A stretch of DNA of 43,982 nucleotides, from contig JAVBYJ010000013.1 of the NCBI GenBank assembly GCA_030824075.1, positions 1 through 43,982 of the forward strand. Direction: 5' to 3'. Each line of letters opens with the position of its first letter. Position 1 is the first letter of the stretch. Under the pieces are notes generated by a model. It was given only the letters and a program-made list of their open reading frames with translations, ran no database searches and was not told where the DNA came from. Shown here in pieces: positions 23,665-32,876 of the stretch. Source of the stretch: Geothrix sp. (lineage in GTDB: Bacteria; Acidobacteriota; Holophagae; Holophagales; Holophagaceae). The position numbers were made by a program, and so were the translations under genes.

Positions 23665-24504
23665 TCAGCCCTTCGACCCGAGGCGGGTTTCCAGCCACTG
23701 TTTGATGCGGTTGGCGTCCCCCAGGCGGGTGTATTTCCCCCAGGAATCCAGCAGGATGACAAGCACGGGTCGGTTGGCGAGCATGGCCTGCATCACGAGG
23801 CAGCGGCCGGCCTCTTGGATGTAACCGGTCTTGGAAAGGCCGATGCTCCAGCGTGGATTACGCACCAGGGCGTTGGTGTTGGGAAACTGGATGCTGCGGC
23901 GCCCGGCTTGAATGGTGGTTTCGGAGCGGGTGCTGAAATCGCGGATCTCGGGATAGCGGTAGGCCGCCTCGAGGATGCGGGCCAAGTCCCAGGCCGTGGC
24001 CACGTTGCCGCTAGAGAGTCCCGAGGGATCTTCGAACCGGGCACCGGTGAGACCAAGGGCTTTGGCTTTGGCATTCATGGCCTGGACGAAAACGGAAAGA
24101 CCACCAGGAAACGTGCGTCCCAGGGCATGTGCAGCCCGGTTCTCTGAGGCCAAGAGCGCCAGGAGAAGGGCTTGTTCCCGAGGCAGACGGGTCCCCACGG
24201 GCAGGCGGGACCGGCTGTGGCGCAGCAAGTCCTTGTCATCGCTGGTGATGGTGAGGATCTCCAGGGGGTCCAGATGGGCGTCCAAAAGAACCATGGCCGT
24301 CATCAGCTTGGTGAGGGAGGCGATGGGCACCACAGCCCCGGCCTGTTTCTCCAGCAGCGCCTGGCCTGTGTTCTGGTCCAGCACCAGGACCGAAGCTGAT
24401 TTCAGGGACAGCTTGGTCGGGAAATGAGGCGTGCCGGCACTCAGGACCGCGAACCCCCCGGTCATCAGGAATCCCAGCAAACGCGTGCCCTTGGTGAACC
24501 CCAT
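23665..24504 (-). CDS. D-alanyl-D-alanine endopeptidase/carboxypeptidase (PBP7/DacA family, S11)
   Basis: A periplasmic low-molecular-weight penicillin-binding protein of 279 residues with signal peptide (about 1-24). The active-site motifs are S-L-T-K at 63-66, S-E-N at 120-122 and K-T-G at 225-227. The lack of the C-terminal membrane helix and PBP5 domain points to the PBP7/PbpG endopeptidase type. It trims or opens peptidoglycan cross-links. GGAG lies 5 nt before ATG. pgeF follows after 7 nt. Confidence 0.92.
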   Translation of the reverse strand: MGFTKGTRLLGFLMTGGFAVLSAGTPHFPTKLSLKSASVLVLDQNTGQALLEKQAGAVVPIASLTKLMTAMVLLDAHLDPLEILTITSDDKDLLRHSRSRLPVGTRLPREQALLLALLASENRAAHALGRTFPGGLSVFVQAMNAKAKALGLTGARFEDPSGLSSGNVATAWDLARILEAAYRYPEIRDFSTRSETTIQAGRRSIQFPNTNALVRNPRWSIGLSKTGYIQEAGRCLVMQAMLANRPVLVILLDSWGKYTRLGDANRIKQWLETRLGSKG

Positions 24505-24578
24505 GTGTGCTCCAGAAGATTTCGACTGTCGTCACTTCTTCCTAGTCTATCGGATCTGAAGGTCCATGGCTCAAGTAC

Positions 24579-25487
24579 TCAAGGCCACAACAGGGCCAGG
24601 AGGCTGAGATCCGTGATGGCCCAGGCACCCAGGCCCCAGTACATGCCCCCTTCGTGCTGTCGGTCCGTCCAGGTCCGCCAACCCCGAAGCCACGGCAGGA
24701 TCACCGCCGACCAGACCAACAGGGACAGGAGCAGTGGCAGGGGCGAACGTCCCATGGCCAGCACTCCAACGGCAAAGCAACCATGGGCGAGGAGGGCCGC
24801 CACCAGGGCCAGGGCCAGGCTGCGGCCCACGCCGACCTGGATCACCAAGGTGCGATCGCCCCGGCGGCTGTCCTCGGCCACCTGGTAGATCTGGGTCATG
24901 GGGTAGAGGGCGGCGAAGAGAAAGGCGAACCCCCCGCCCGCCCAGAGGATGGCCGGGCTGAAGGTCCTACCCGTCAGGGCCCAGCCAGCCAAGGGGGTGA
25001 ACAGACCAAAGCCCAGGCAGTTGATGAGCAAGTCCCAACCGGCCCGGGCCTTGAGCCGCGGCGGGGGAACCGAATACAACACGCTCATGACCACACAGGC
25101 CAGGTTGATGAGCGCGAAAGGCAGAGGCAGGAGGAAGCCCAGAACCGTCGAAGCGCCGAGCAGAACGGAGGAGAAGACAAGCAGGTGCTCTGGCGGTTTG
25201 GGGGGCGCCTTCAGGTAGCCGATATCGCCTTCGTCCTTATCAAAGGCACTGTTGATGGCGAGCGTCCCACCGTTCATCAAGGCCACGAAGACCAGCCATC
25301 CGAGGGCAGTGGGCCGGGCCCGGAGCCCCCAGCCGGAGGCCAACAGCGTCCCGAGGAGAAAATGGGCCGACATGATCGGCCATTCCAGGGGGCGGAGGTG
25401 CAGCAGGTAGGACAGCACCGTTTGGCCGAAAAGGCGCTCGAACAGGCCGCGGAGCAGGAACGGGCGGGGGGTGGCGATATCACCCAC
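24579..25487 (-). CDS. UbiA-family membrane prenyltransferase
   Basis: A 302-residue integral membrane protein with about eight helices. The Asp-rich site of UbiA enzymes is N-S-A-F-D-K-D-E-G-D near residue 80; the second site Y-Q-V-A-E-D-S-R-R-G-D near 195 is also in place. It should transfer a prenyl group to an aromatic or other acceptor; the substrate is not readable, and chlorophyll/menaquinone/DGGGP-type families share these motifs. The start is taken as GTG at 25487, 2 nt after the DUF116 stop and with GGGAAG 7 nt upstream. It is the last gene of the mla run. Confidence 0.85.
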   Translation of the reverse strand: MGDIATPRPFLLRGLFERLFGQTVLSYLLHLRPLEWPIMSAHFLLGTLLASGWGLRARPTALGWLVFVALMNGGTLAINSAFDKDEGDIGYLKAPPKPPEHLLVFSSVLLGASTVLGFLLPLPFALINLACVVMSVLYSVPPPRLKARAGWDLLINCLGFGLFTPLAGWALTGRTFSPAILWAGGGFAFLFAALYPMTQIYQVAEDSRRGDRTLVIQVGVGRSLALALVAALLAHGCFAVGVLAMGRSPLPLLLSLLVWSAVILPWLRGWRTWTDRQHEGGMYWGLGAWAITDLSLLALLWP

Positions 25488-25489
25488 GC

Positions 25490-26272
25490 TCAGGCTTCCC
25501 GAACCAGGGTTTGCACCTTCGACACGGGTGGAAGCGGTTGGACCAAGGCCTCCATGGCCGCAAACAGGTGGGGTACGCTGAAATCCGTATCCACGCACAT
25601 GCCGTGGGGCAGGGACAGCGGGATCACATAGGAAGGGATCTCGGGCAGCCGCGTGAGGCCCTTCAGCAGGCGGTCCGTGCAACTGACGGCAATGATGATG
25701 TCAGGCCGGTATTCCCGGGCCTCGCGGTACGCCTTGTGGCTGCGGTTGGAGATGCGGCCTTCCCAGCGGTTCAGCAAGGCGGCGTTCATGTAGTCACCGA
25801 CGGGGCAGAGGCCGCAGTCATAGCAGGCCTGGAGATCATCGAGGATGCCCGCCTTGCAGCGAGACATCTGGATGCAATGTGGCAGCAGGATGAGGGCCCG
25901 CTTGGCACGGAGGCTGCCGAAGGCTTCGCGGACCCGCTGGTTGTTGTGGCCGCAGAAGGAGAGGATCCAGTCGTCTTCATGGTCAAGCCACCGCGCCAGG
26001 GGCCGGAGCGCGTTGGCCCAGAGGCTGTCCTGGCGCAGGATCGCCGTTCGATTGCGCCGGAAGGCTTCGCCGCGAAGAAAGCTGGGCCAGGCCGCAGCCA
26101 AGGCGCCGACGCCCGCCAGCAACCACCACCCGCGGCCTGCGCTGTGCAAGGCCGCGAAGGTGAAGGTCATGACAGCGAGAGAGAGGGGCACGCCCCGGCG
26201 CACCCATAGGAACAGCGCGCCCCGCTCGACCGGCAATGGACCGGGTGCGGGCAGGGCGCGGAGTTCCTTCAC
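25490..26272 (-). CDS. DUF116 family protein
   Basis: A 260-residue protein with two N-terminal membrane helices (about 25-65) and a cytoplasmic Cys-rich domain: L-P-H-C-I-Q, C-K-A-G-I, C-Y-D-C-G-L-C-P-V-G-D and V-S-C-T-D-R-L. This matches DUF116, whose function is unknown; the Cys pattern suggests a metal or iron-sulfur site (inference). The GTG start overlaps the mlaD stop by 4 nt (GTGA), and the UbiA-like gene follows after 2 nt, so the three are translationally linked. Confidence 0.82.
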   Translation of the reverse strand: MKELRALPAPGPLPVERGALFLWVRRGVPLSLAVMTFTFAALHSAGRGWWLLAGVGALAAAWPSFLRGEAFRRNRTAILRQDSLWANALRPLARWLDHEDDWILSFCGHNNQRVREAFGSLRAKRALILLPHCIQMSRCKAGILDDLQACYDCGLCPVGDYMNAALLNRWEGRISNRSHKAYREAREYRPDIIIAVSCTDRLLKGLTRLPEIPSYVIPLSLPHGMCVDTDFSVPHLFAAMEALVQPLPPVSKVQTLVREA

Positions 26273-27735
26273 TTGGCCGCTCCGGCTAGGCCAACCATCT
26301 TTTTAAGGTCATCGTCCTTCCATCGCAGACCACCCCCGAAGAAGATCGTGCGGAGGTCCTTGTTGCCGATGTCCTGGACGCCGGCCTGGATGTAGGCGCC
26401 CTTCCAGAACTGGTAGCTGCTCGTGAAACGATACCTGGGATTCGGCTTGTCATCGCGTTTGGTGAAGTCATAGGCCAGGAAGCCGATGCGCAGGCGATCG
26501 TCATCCAGCGTGCGCAGTTCAACCCCGCCGCCGCCCTTGTTTTCGACGATGCCCGCTGAAAAGACCATAGGGCCAATGCGTTTGGCGAACTGAGCGGACG
26601 CCGTGAAGGCCTGGTCCGTGGTGACGAACTTGTTCTTCTCCAGGATGGTCACGGGCAGCCCCGTGACGGGATCAAGCTGGGTGACGGTGCGAATGCTTTC
26701 GTTGATCTTGCCATCTGGAGTCGATGCAAATCCCAGCGAGTACCAGTAGTCCGGGCGAGGCACGATATCGATGCCAAGACCCACCCGGCTGTCCTTGCGC
26801 TTGTCCCACTGCGCTGCGTTTAGGTCGAGTTTGAAATCCATCTTATTGAAACCACCCAACATGCCATTCAAGTTGTCCACGGCCTCGTTGATCTTCTTGA
26901 TGGTCGTTTCGTCATTCAGCAGCTTGCCGATCGTGCCCTCGCCCTTGTTGAGCCGGTCCGTGAGCACTTTCAGGTTGTCAGCGGTACCCTGGAAGCTCTG
27001 GGACACCTTGCGCACATCGCCCATCAGGCCCTTCAGCTCGGGGCGATTCTCTTCGAGGATGGCGTTGAGGTTCTTCCCCACCGCTTCGAACTGCTGGGCC
27101 AGTTTGGGCAGTTTGTCCCGCAGATCTGAAGAGATGGCTTCCACGTTCGCCATGGTGTTGTTGATGGCGCCGTGGTTTTCCTGGGCCATGGAGCGGAACT
27201 CTGCGGTCAACACGCGGATGTTGTCCACGATCTCGTCAATTTTCTGGCGGCCCTGTTCGCCGCCGATGGATTCATTCAGGGACTGGGTGATGCCCTTCAC
27301 GTTCTTGCCGATGTCCGCCAGGGTTTCCATCAGATTGTCCAGGCTGACGCCGGCCTTGCTGGGCAGGGGCTTGTCCTCGGGGAAGGGGCCCTTGGCGCTG
27401 TGGCCAGGGTCGAGGTCGATGAATTTTTCGCCCAGGATGCCAATGGACCCCAGCGACACACTGGCGTCAGCGTAGATCGGCACATCCTTGGAAATGCCAA
27501 CATCCACGCGGGCCTTGCTGTTCACGAGGGTGATGGTTCGGACCGTGCCCACCGGGACGCCCGCGATGCGCACGGCACTCTGCAGGTTCAACCCGGCCAC
27601 CTGGTCGAAGTAGGTGAAGCGTTCCGATTGATTCCGCTTGCCGCCGATCTCCAGTTTTTCCGTACGGAAGATCAGCACGGCGAACACGACGATGGAGCCA
27701 ATAAAGAAGAGGCCAACTTTGGTTTCGAGCTTCAT
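26269..27735 (-). CDS. mlaD: MlaD-like MCE protein with a long C-terminal extension
   Basis: The substrate-binding subunit of an ABC phospholipid transporter. Residues 7-27 are a membrane anchor. The MCE domain spans about 38-115 (Q-V-A-G-L-N..V-R-I-A-G-V-P-V-G-T-V, then G-I-L-G-E-K-F-I-D-L). A coiled-coil-like helical region (about 135-290) follows, then about 180 residues of alternating polar/hydrophobic strands ending in F-F-G-G-G-L-R-W, resembling an outer-membrane beta-barrel. At 488 aa it is far longer than E. coli MlaD (183 aa). It overlaps mlaF and DUF116 by 4 nt each. The barrel is an inference from the pattern of strands. Confidence 0.85.
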   Translation of the reverse strand: MKLETKVGLFFIGSIVVFAVLIFRTEKLEIGGKRNQSERFTYFDQVAGLNLQSAVRIAGVPVGTVRTITLVNSKARVDVGISKDVPIYADASVSLGSIGILGEKFIDLDPGHSAKGPFPEDKPLPSKAGVSLDNLMETLADIGKNVKGITQSLNESIGGEQGRQKIDEIVDNIRVLTAEFRSMAQENHGAINNTMANVEAISSDLRDKLPKLAQQFEAVGKNLNAILEENRPELKGLMGDVRKVSQSFQGTADNLKVLTDRLNKGEGTIGKLLNDETTIKKINEAVDNLNGMLGGFNKMDFKLDLNAAQWDKRKDSRVGLGIDIVPRPDYWYSLGFASTPDGKINESIRTVTQLDPVTGLPVTILEKNKFVTTDQAFTASAQFAKRIGPMVFSAGIVENKGGGGVELRTLDDDRLRIGFLAYDFTKRDDKPNPRYRFTSSYQFWKGAYIQAGVQDIGNKDLRTIFFGGGLRWKDDDLKKMVGLAGAAK

Positions 27736-28523
27736 GCAGAGGCCTCCTTAATTTTTCGCTTGGGCGGTGGCGGATCCTGCAGGAAGGGACCATCTGCGTC
27801 CCCCCGCAGGAACTGCTGGATGACAGGGTGCGGATTGACCTTGAAATCCTCCGGCTTTTCACAGGCGATGCACTCCCCACGGAAGAGAAGGGCAATGCGG
27901 TCGGCGATCTCGAAGGCGGATTTCAGATCGTGAGTGATGGTGATGCTGGTGACACCCAGTTCATGTTTGAGGTCGAGGATGATGCGACCGATCACGTCCG
28001 TCATCACCGGGTCCAAGCCCGTGGTGGGTTCATCGAAGAGCAGGATCTTGGGCTTGAGGGCGATGGCGCGGGCGAAGCCCACGCGCCGCTTCATACCCCC
28101 GGACAGCTCGGCGGGTTTCAGTTTTTCGGTGCCCTTCAAGCCCACCATGGACAGGCATTCCTCCACCCGGGCACGAACCTCGTCTTCAGTGATCTCCAGG
28201 TGTCGCCGCAGGCCGAAGGCCACATTCTCGAAGACAGTCATGGAATCGAACAGGGCCGCCATCTGGAAACACATGCCAATGCTCTGCCGGACGGTAAAGA
28301 GCTCCTCGCGGTTCAGCTGAGCGATGATCTTGCCCTCGACGGCCACATGGCCCGAGTCGGGGGTGAGCAGACCCATGATGTTGCGGAGCAAGACGGTCTT
28401 GCCGGAACCCGAACCGCCGAGCACCACAAGGCTCTCCCCCTCCTGCACCTGGAGGTTCACGTTGGACAACACGACCTTCGGTCCAAAAGCCTTGGAGAGG
28501 TTGACGACATCGATTACGGCCAT
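27732..28523 (-). CDS. mlaF: ABC transporter ATP-binding protein, MlaF-like
   Basis: The ATPase of the MCE/Mla lipid transporter, 263 aa. Walker A is G-G-S-G-S-G-K-T near 38, signature L-S-G-G-M-K-R-R near 140, Walker B I-L-L-F-D-E-P-T-T-G-L-D near 161, and switch His in I-T-H-D. M-K-R-R after the signature is typical of MlaF. It starts 4 nt after mlaE. Confidence 0.94.
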   Translation of the reverse strand: MAVIDVVNLSKAFGPKVVLSNVNLQVQEGESLVVLGGSGSGKTVLLRNIMGLLTPDSGHVAVEGKIIAQLNREELFTVRQSIGMCFQMAALFDSMTVFENVAFGLRRHLEITEDEVRARVEECLSMVGLKGTEKLKPAELSGGMKRRVGFARAIALKPKILLFDEPTTGLDPVMTDVIGRIILDLKHELGVTSITITHDLKSAFEIADRIALLFRGECIACEKPEDFKVNPHPVIQQFLRGDADGPFLQDPPPPKRKIKEASA

Positions 28524-28527
28524 GTCG

Positions 28528-29304
28528 TCATACCAGCAACAGTTTGGTGAGGAAGAAGTCGGAAATGAGGATCCAGAGGCTGCTGGTCACCACGCTGCTG
28601 GTGGGAGCTTGCCCCACGCCCTCGGCCCCCCCTTGCGTGCGGTAGCCCTTCCAGCACCCGACCAGGGCGATGATCATCCCGAAGACCAGCGCCTTGTAGA
28701 GGGCGATGCGAAGGTCACGAAAGGCGAGCAGCTTGTAGAACTCATTGCCGTAGACATAGGCGCTCTGGCCTTCCACGCCCACCAGGATGAGATAGCCACC
28801 CCAGAATCCCACATACACGGACACCGCCGTCAGCAGGGGCACCATCACCATGGAAGCCAGGAGCCGGGGCACGAAGAGGTAGTGGATCGGATCCGTCGCC
28901 AGGCACTCAAGGGCATCGATCTGCTCCGTAACCTGCATGGTGCCGAGTTCAGCGGCCATGGCGGATCCGATGCGGCCGGAAAGCATGAGGCCGGTGATCA
29001 CCGGAGCAAGTTCCCGCATCACGGCCAGACCCTCCACTTGGGAGGCCAGCCCTTCCGCCTGGAACTGCCGGAAGCCAAAGGCCAGCTGAACGGCGAACAC
29101 CATGCTCACGGCGATGCTGGTGAGCACCACCACGGGAATCGAGTTCACGCCCACGGACTGGAACTGGTTCAGGAGGTTCTTGCCGTCGAAGGGACGTTTA
29201 AAGATCGCAGCGAAGGCTCGGCCCGCGAGGACCGCGAAGTCACCGAAGGTATCTGCGGCCTTCAGCACACCCGCGCCGGCCTTGTCGATGAAAGTCGGGA
29301 CCAT
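28528..29304 (-). CDS. mlaE: MCE/Mla ABC transporter permease
   Basis: A 258-residue permease of the MlaE family. The diagnostic segments are present: R-E-L-A-P-V-I-T-G-L-M-L-S-G-R-I-G-S-A-M-A-A-E-L-G near 95, then E-Q-I-D-A-L near 125 and L-F-V-P-R-L-L-A near 142, with five to six membrane helices. With MlaF and MlaD it moves phospholipids between membranes. It lies 20 nt after glmU. No mlaC or mlaB is present in the operon. Confidence 0.94.
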   Translation of the reverse strand: MVPTFIDKAGAGVLKAADTFGDFAVLAGRAFAAIFKRPFDGKNLLNQFQSVGVNSIPVVVLTSIAVSMVFAVQLAFGFRQFQAEGLASQVEGLAVMRELAPVITGLMLSGRIGSAMAAELGTMQVTEQIDALECLATDPIHYLFVPRLLASMVMVPLLTAVSVYVGFWGGYLILVGVEGQSAYVYGNEFYKLLAFRDLRIALYKALVFGMIIALVGCWKGYRTQGGAEGVGQAPTSSVVTSSLWILISDFFLTKLLLV

Positions 29305-29324
29305 GGGGCTCCGGAAACAAAGAA

Positions 29325-30722
29325 CTAGCTTACCCCAGTCCCCTTCTTCTGCCGGGTCCGAAGCTTCGAGGCGCCACCCTCGCGGGAGGTCTGCGGGACC
29401 CGACTGAGGGCCAGCGCGTCGGCGGGAACATCCTTGGTGATGGTGCTTCCGGCCCCGATGAGTGCACCGTCTCCGATGATCAGTGGCGCCACCAGTTGAG
29501 TGTCTGATCCGACGAAGACGTTCCGACCGATGGTGGTGCGGTGCTTGTTCACGCCGTCGTAGTTGCAGGTAATGACACCCGCGCCGATGTTGGTGCCTTC
29601 CCCGATCTCGGTGTCCCCGAGATAGGCCAGGTGATTGGCTTTGGCTCCGCGATGGAGCTTGGCCTTCTTGGTTTCTACAAAATTCCCGACGTGGACCCCT
29701 TCGGCCAGATCAGTGCCTTCCCGCAACCGCGCGAAGGGACCCACCTTGGCACCAGCCCCCACGTGGGCCCTGTCGATGACGCAGTAAGGGCGTATCTCAA
29801 CGTCTTCGCCCAAGACGGAATCCGTGATCACCGTGCCCTGGCCGATGCGGCAGCCCTCGCCCACGACGACGGAGCCCTCCAGTCGCACGCCTGGTTCCAG
29901 CAGCACGTCTTGATGAAGGGTGATCCGGGGACCGACCAGCGTGCTGTCGGGATGGAGGAAGGTCACCCCTTCGGCCATCCAATGCCGCAGGATGCGCCGC
30001 TGGGCGGCGGCCTGGAGTGCAGCCTGGTCGTGGCGGGAGTTCATACCCGCCAATTCCTCGGGATCACAGATTTCCACAGCCACGGGGATCTCCTGCGCCA
30101 CGGCAGCTACGGCGTCGGTGAGGTAGTACTCCCTCTGGGCATTGTCGTTTGTCAATTCGAGGAGGGCCTTGCGGAGGGCCGGCCAGGGCAGGGCGTAGGC
30201 GCCGCCATTCACGCGCTGCAGGGCAAGTTGTTCGGGTGTGGCATCCTTGGCCTCCACCAGCCCCGCGAGGTGACCGTCGGGGTGCTGGATCACGCGGCCG
30301 TACGATCCCGGGGAGGGCATGTCCATGGCGAGCAGAAGCGCCTCGGCGGCGCAAAGACGGAAGACGGTGGCAGGTGAGGTAAGAGGCACGTCACCGCAAA
30401 GAATGGTCACCTGGCTGGCACCGAGGCGGTCCAGTTCGGGAATGCAGACCTGAAGCGCGTGGCCGGTCCCCAGAGGTTCGCCCTGATCCACGGTGGTGAC
30501 GGGGCAGGGCAGGAGTCCGGCCTGTCGCCAGGATTCGAGGGCGGCCATGACCTGGTCCTTGCCGTGGTGGAGCACCACGATTGCACCGCCCAGGCCTGAA
30601 GGGAGCGCCCGCAGGGCCCAAAGCAGCGAAGGATCTCCCAATACGGGATGAAGCACCTTCGGAAGCCTTGATTTCATACGGGTTCCGAGGCCCGCCGCAA
30701 GGATCACCGCCACCGTGGACAT
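29325..30722 (-). CDS. glmU: Bifunctional GlmU: glucosamine-1-phosphate acetyltransferase / UDP-GlcNAc pyrophosphorylase
   Basis: It makes UDP-N-acetylglucosamine for peptidoglycan and LPS. The 465-residue chain starts with the nucleotidyltransferase motif L-A-A-G-L-G-T-R-M-K-S-R-L-P-K (about 7-21), has G-D-V-P-L near 100 and E-Y-Y-L-T-D near 210, and a C-terminal left-handed beta-helix of hexapeptide repeats with K-K-A-K-L, N-Y-D-G-V-N-K and F-V-G-S-D. The start at 30722 is fixed by the family and by GGGAGG just upstream; the frame stays open 48 codons further back. Confidence 0.95.
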   Translation of the reverse strand: MSTVAVILAAGLGTRMKSRLPKVLHPVLGDPSLLWALRALPSGLGGAIVVLHHGKDQVMAALESWRQAGLLPCPVTTVDQGEPLGTGHALQVCIPELDRLGASQVTILCGDVPLTSPATVFRLCAAEALLLAMDMPSPGSYGRVIQHPDGHLAGLVEAKDATPEQLALQRVNGGAYALPWPALRKALLELTNDNAQREYYLTDAVAAVAQEIPVAVEICDPEELAGMNSRHDQAALQAAAQRRILRHWMAEGVTFLHPDSTLVGPRITLHQDVLLEPGVRLEGSVVVGEGCRIGQGTVITDSVLGEDVEIRPYCVIDRAHVGAGAKVGPFARLREGTDLAEGVHVGNFVETKKAKLHRGAKANHLAYLGDTEIGEGTNIGAGVITCNYDGVNKHRTTIGRNVFVGSDTQLVAPLIIGDGALIGAGSTITKDVPADALALSRVPQTSREGGASKLRTRQKKGTGVS

Positions 30723-30738
30723 GCCACCTCCCTCATCC

Positions 30739-30766
30739 AGCTTAGGATCCGTTTTGAAATAGTCAG
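30739..30766 (-). promoter_or_regulatory. Candidate promoter of glmU-mla
   Basis: CTGACT (30766-30761) and TAAGCT (30744-30739) with a 16-nt spacer on the minus strand, in an AT-rich part of the 140-nt gap upstream of glmU, the largest break in the hfq-to-ubiA run. Confidence 0.35.
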
Positions 30767-30862
30767 CGCTTTTCTGGTCGATCAGGAACGGGGGGCCCCA
30801 GGTTGTTTTCGTCATCGGGATGAGCCTTCGGCTCTGAACGATGGCTGACAGCAACCGCCCGA

Positions 30863-32851
30863 TCATCCATGGGGTTGCCGGAGCAGTGTCAGCGCCGAAT
30901 CAAGGAATGACGCGGCGTGGAAGGGCTTCTCAAGGAATCCCAGACGGCGAAGTCCCAGGGCGCCGGGGCTCACCGGAAGCGGCTTGCCCATGCCCACCAC
31001 CAGCGTCGGAATGGCCTCTTTTTGGAAGGTGCGGAGGGCCCTCTGGAAGCGATCAAGGTGCTCCGTTCGTTCCAGGACCAGCAGGTCAGGGAGAGATCGG
31101 CCGTGGCTACCCTTCAGCAGATGCCGGAGATCCTGATAGGCCTCGGCTTCACCTCCCACCGATTGGACGAGGGTCAGCAGCGTCTCCCGCGCCAGGGGGT
31201 CCTGATCCACCACCCAGATGCGTCGACCCTGCAGGGAGTGCTGTGGGCTGATTCGCTCTGGATTGGCCGAAGGCAGATAGACCCGAGGAAGAATGCCGTT
31301 GCGGCTGTCCATATCCAGCTCCAGGAGGCCGCCTGCATCCTGAACGGCCTGCCGAAGCCACCCCAAGCCGAATACCGCATGAGGCCAGCGGACCTGTCTG
31401 CCCTCATTCCGGAGATAGAGCAGACCGAAGGTCCGACCACCCAGATCGACAGGTTCCAACTCGACGACGAGTTGCGCCACCTTCGATCGTTCCAGGGCGT
31501 GCAGGACGAGGTGGGTGGCGATCCGCTGAAGGCCTTGGGCATCGACCGCCAGCGCCAGCGGTTCGGCCCTGACGCGGAGCGAACTGTCACCTGGAAGGAG
31601 GTGGCTGAGGGTAGGAAGCAGGGCCTCCAGAACCGTCTTGCCATCCAAGAAGGGCTGAGGGCCCATGGGTGCGGCTGGCGGAAAGAGGCGGGTGGCGGCT
31701 GTCTCCAGGCGTTCCACCGCCGCTGACAGAGGCCCCTCGCCGATTCCGGCGCGGAACTGGTCCGTGGCTGAAGACAGGGCGAACAGGGCATTCACGGTCT
31801 GGCGACGCGCCTCGTCCTCGCCACCGGGTTCCAGAGCTCCACCCCCCCCGCGCAAGGCCAGGGAACCCACGGCTGGGTCGCTGATCCAAACCAGGGCCAT
31901 CCCCCGGTCGAAGACCGACGCTTCGAGGGTCACCTGACGGAAGGTTCCGTCCTCGCTCACCTGCGTGGCCGGCAGGGACGCGCAGCCATACTGGAGCAAC
32001 TGCTTCTGGATGCCTTCCCACACGGGCGTGTCGCCACCTTGAAGGAGGGCATCCAAGGCGTAACCCCTCAATCGGTGCCTGGGAAGCCCCACCTGCTGGC
32101 TGAAAGGGCCGTTGGATTCCAGGATGCGGCCCGCACCGTCCACGAGCCACATGGCCTGGTGCGGATCGAGACCGAGGCTGAGGGAAGGGGCGTCTCCCGA
32201 GGCCCGGCTCTCCAGGAGCGCCAGGGCCATGCGCAGTCCCTGGCCGCGCCCTTCGACCCATGCCCCCTGGCCCCGCAGCCACAGGAGTTGCTGGAGGGCA
32301 ACCAAGCCCAGAAGCACGCCAGAGAGGATCGCCGCAGGCCAGGGCAGATGGGGTGCCCCTGGGAGGATGAACGCCTGGGCGAGGGCGCCGCTGGCGAGCG
32401 TGGCCGCGCCGACCAGGGGCATCCGGATCTCCAGCTGTCGCCCTGCGGCCCAGCGGTACCCCAGATCCGAGAAGAGCAGCCAAAGGATGGATTCAAGGGC
32501 TGCCCCGGCCCAGAACTGGACCACCTCCTGCCACGGCAGGTGCAGGCGAAGGAGCAGCAGAAGCAGGAAACCCGTGGCGCCACCCACGCCGACGGCGAGG
32601 CGCCGGACGCCCTGCACGCCTTCCCGTTGAGCCTGCAGGAACAGCGTGAATCCGAAGAGGGCGCCACCCAACTGGGATGCGGGGATGGGGAACCCAGTGA
32701 GGTGCGCCCAGGGCAGCGCCAGCACCGCGAGGATGCCTCCGAGGAAGTAGCCATAGCTGAGGCCCACTCGGCCCTTGCGGCGGAAAATCCAGAACCCCAG
32801 CCACGGAGGGAGGGGAAGGAGCAGAGCGGCGATCAGGTCCGCGAAACCCAT
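30863..32851 (-). CDS. Membrane pseudo-histidine-kinase fused to a degenerate receiver domain
   Basis: A 662-residue protein. Residues 1-200 hold about seven membrane helices; about 225-345 look PAS-like (M-W-L-V-D-G-A-G-R-I-L-E-S-N-G-P-F). A kinase-like ATPase part follows (about 420-560), but no H-E-x-x-N/T phospho-His box is visible, the N box is I-A-T-H-L-V-L-H-A-L-E (H for the key Asn) and the D-x-G of G1 is N-E-G. The C-terminal receiver (about 570-660) keeps D-Q-D and E-K-P-F but has L-V-L-E where the phospho-accepting Asp belongs. It is probably a signalling pseudoenzyme. ATG at 32851 gives a clean membrane start. It lies 25 nt after the pabC-like gene. Confidence 0.75.
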   Translation of the reverse strand: MGFADLIAALLLPLPPWLGFWIFRRKGRVGLSYGYFLGGILAVLALPWAHLTGFPIPASQLGGALFGFTLFLQAQREGVQGVRRLAVGVGGATGFLLLLLLRLHLPWQEVVQFWAGAALESILWLLFSDLGYRWAAGRQLEIRMPLVGAATLASGALAQAFILPGAPHLPWPAAILSGVLLGLVALQQLLWLRGQGAWVEGRGQGLRMALALLESRASGDAPSLSLGLDPHQAMWLVDGAGRILESNGPFSQQVGLPRHRLRGYALDALLQGGDTPVWEGIQKQLLQYGCASLPATQVSEDGTFRQVTLEASVFDRGMALVWISDPAVGSLALRGGGGALEPGGEDEARRQTVNALFALSSATDQFRAGIGEGPLSAAVERLETAATRLFPPAAPMGPQPFLDGKTVLEALLPTLSHLLPGDSSLRVRAEPLALAVDAQGLQRIATHLVLHALERSKVAQLVVELEPVDLGGRTFGLLYLRNEGRQVRWPHAVFGLGWLRQAVQDAGGLLELDMDSRNGILPRVYLPSANPERISPQHSLQGRRIWVVDQDPLARETLLTLVQSVGGEAEAYQDLRHLLKGSHGRSLPDLLVLERTEHLDRFQRALRTFQKEAIPTLVVGMGKPLPVSPGALGLRRLGFLEKPFHAASFLDSALTLLRQPHG

Positions 32852-32876
32852 GGTCGGCAACCTCGGAAGGACTGGT

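Noticed and set aside
30723..30866. Extended N terminus of GlmU (48 more codons)
   Set aside because: GlmU starts at the nucleotidyltransferase motif in the family and GGGAGG sits just before the ATG at 30722; the extension also covers a likely promoter.
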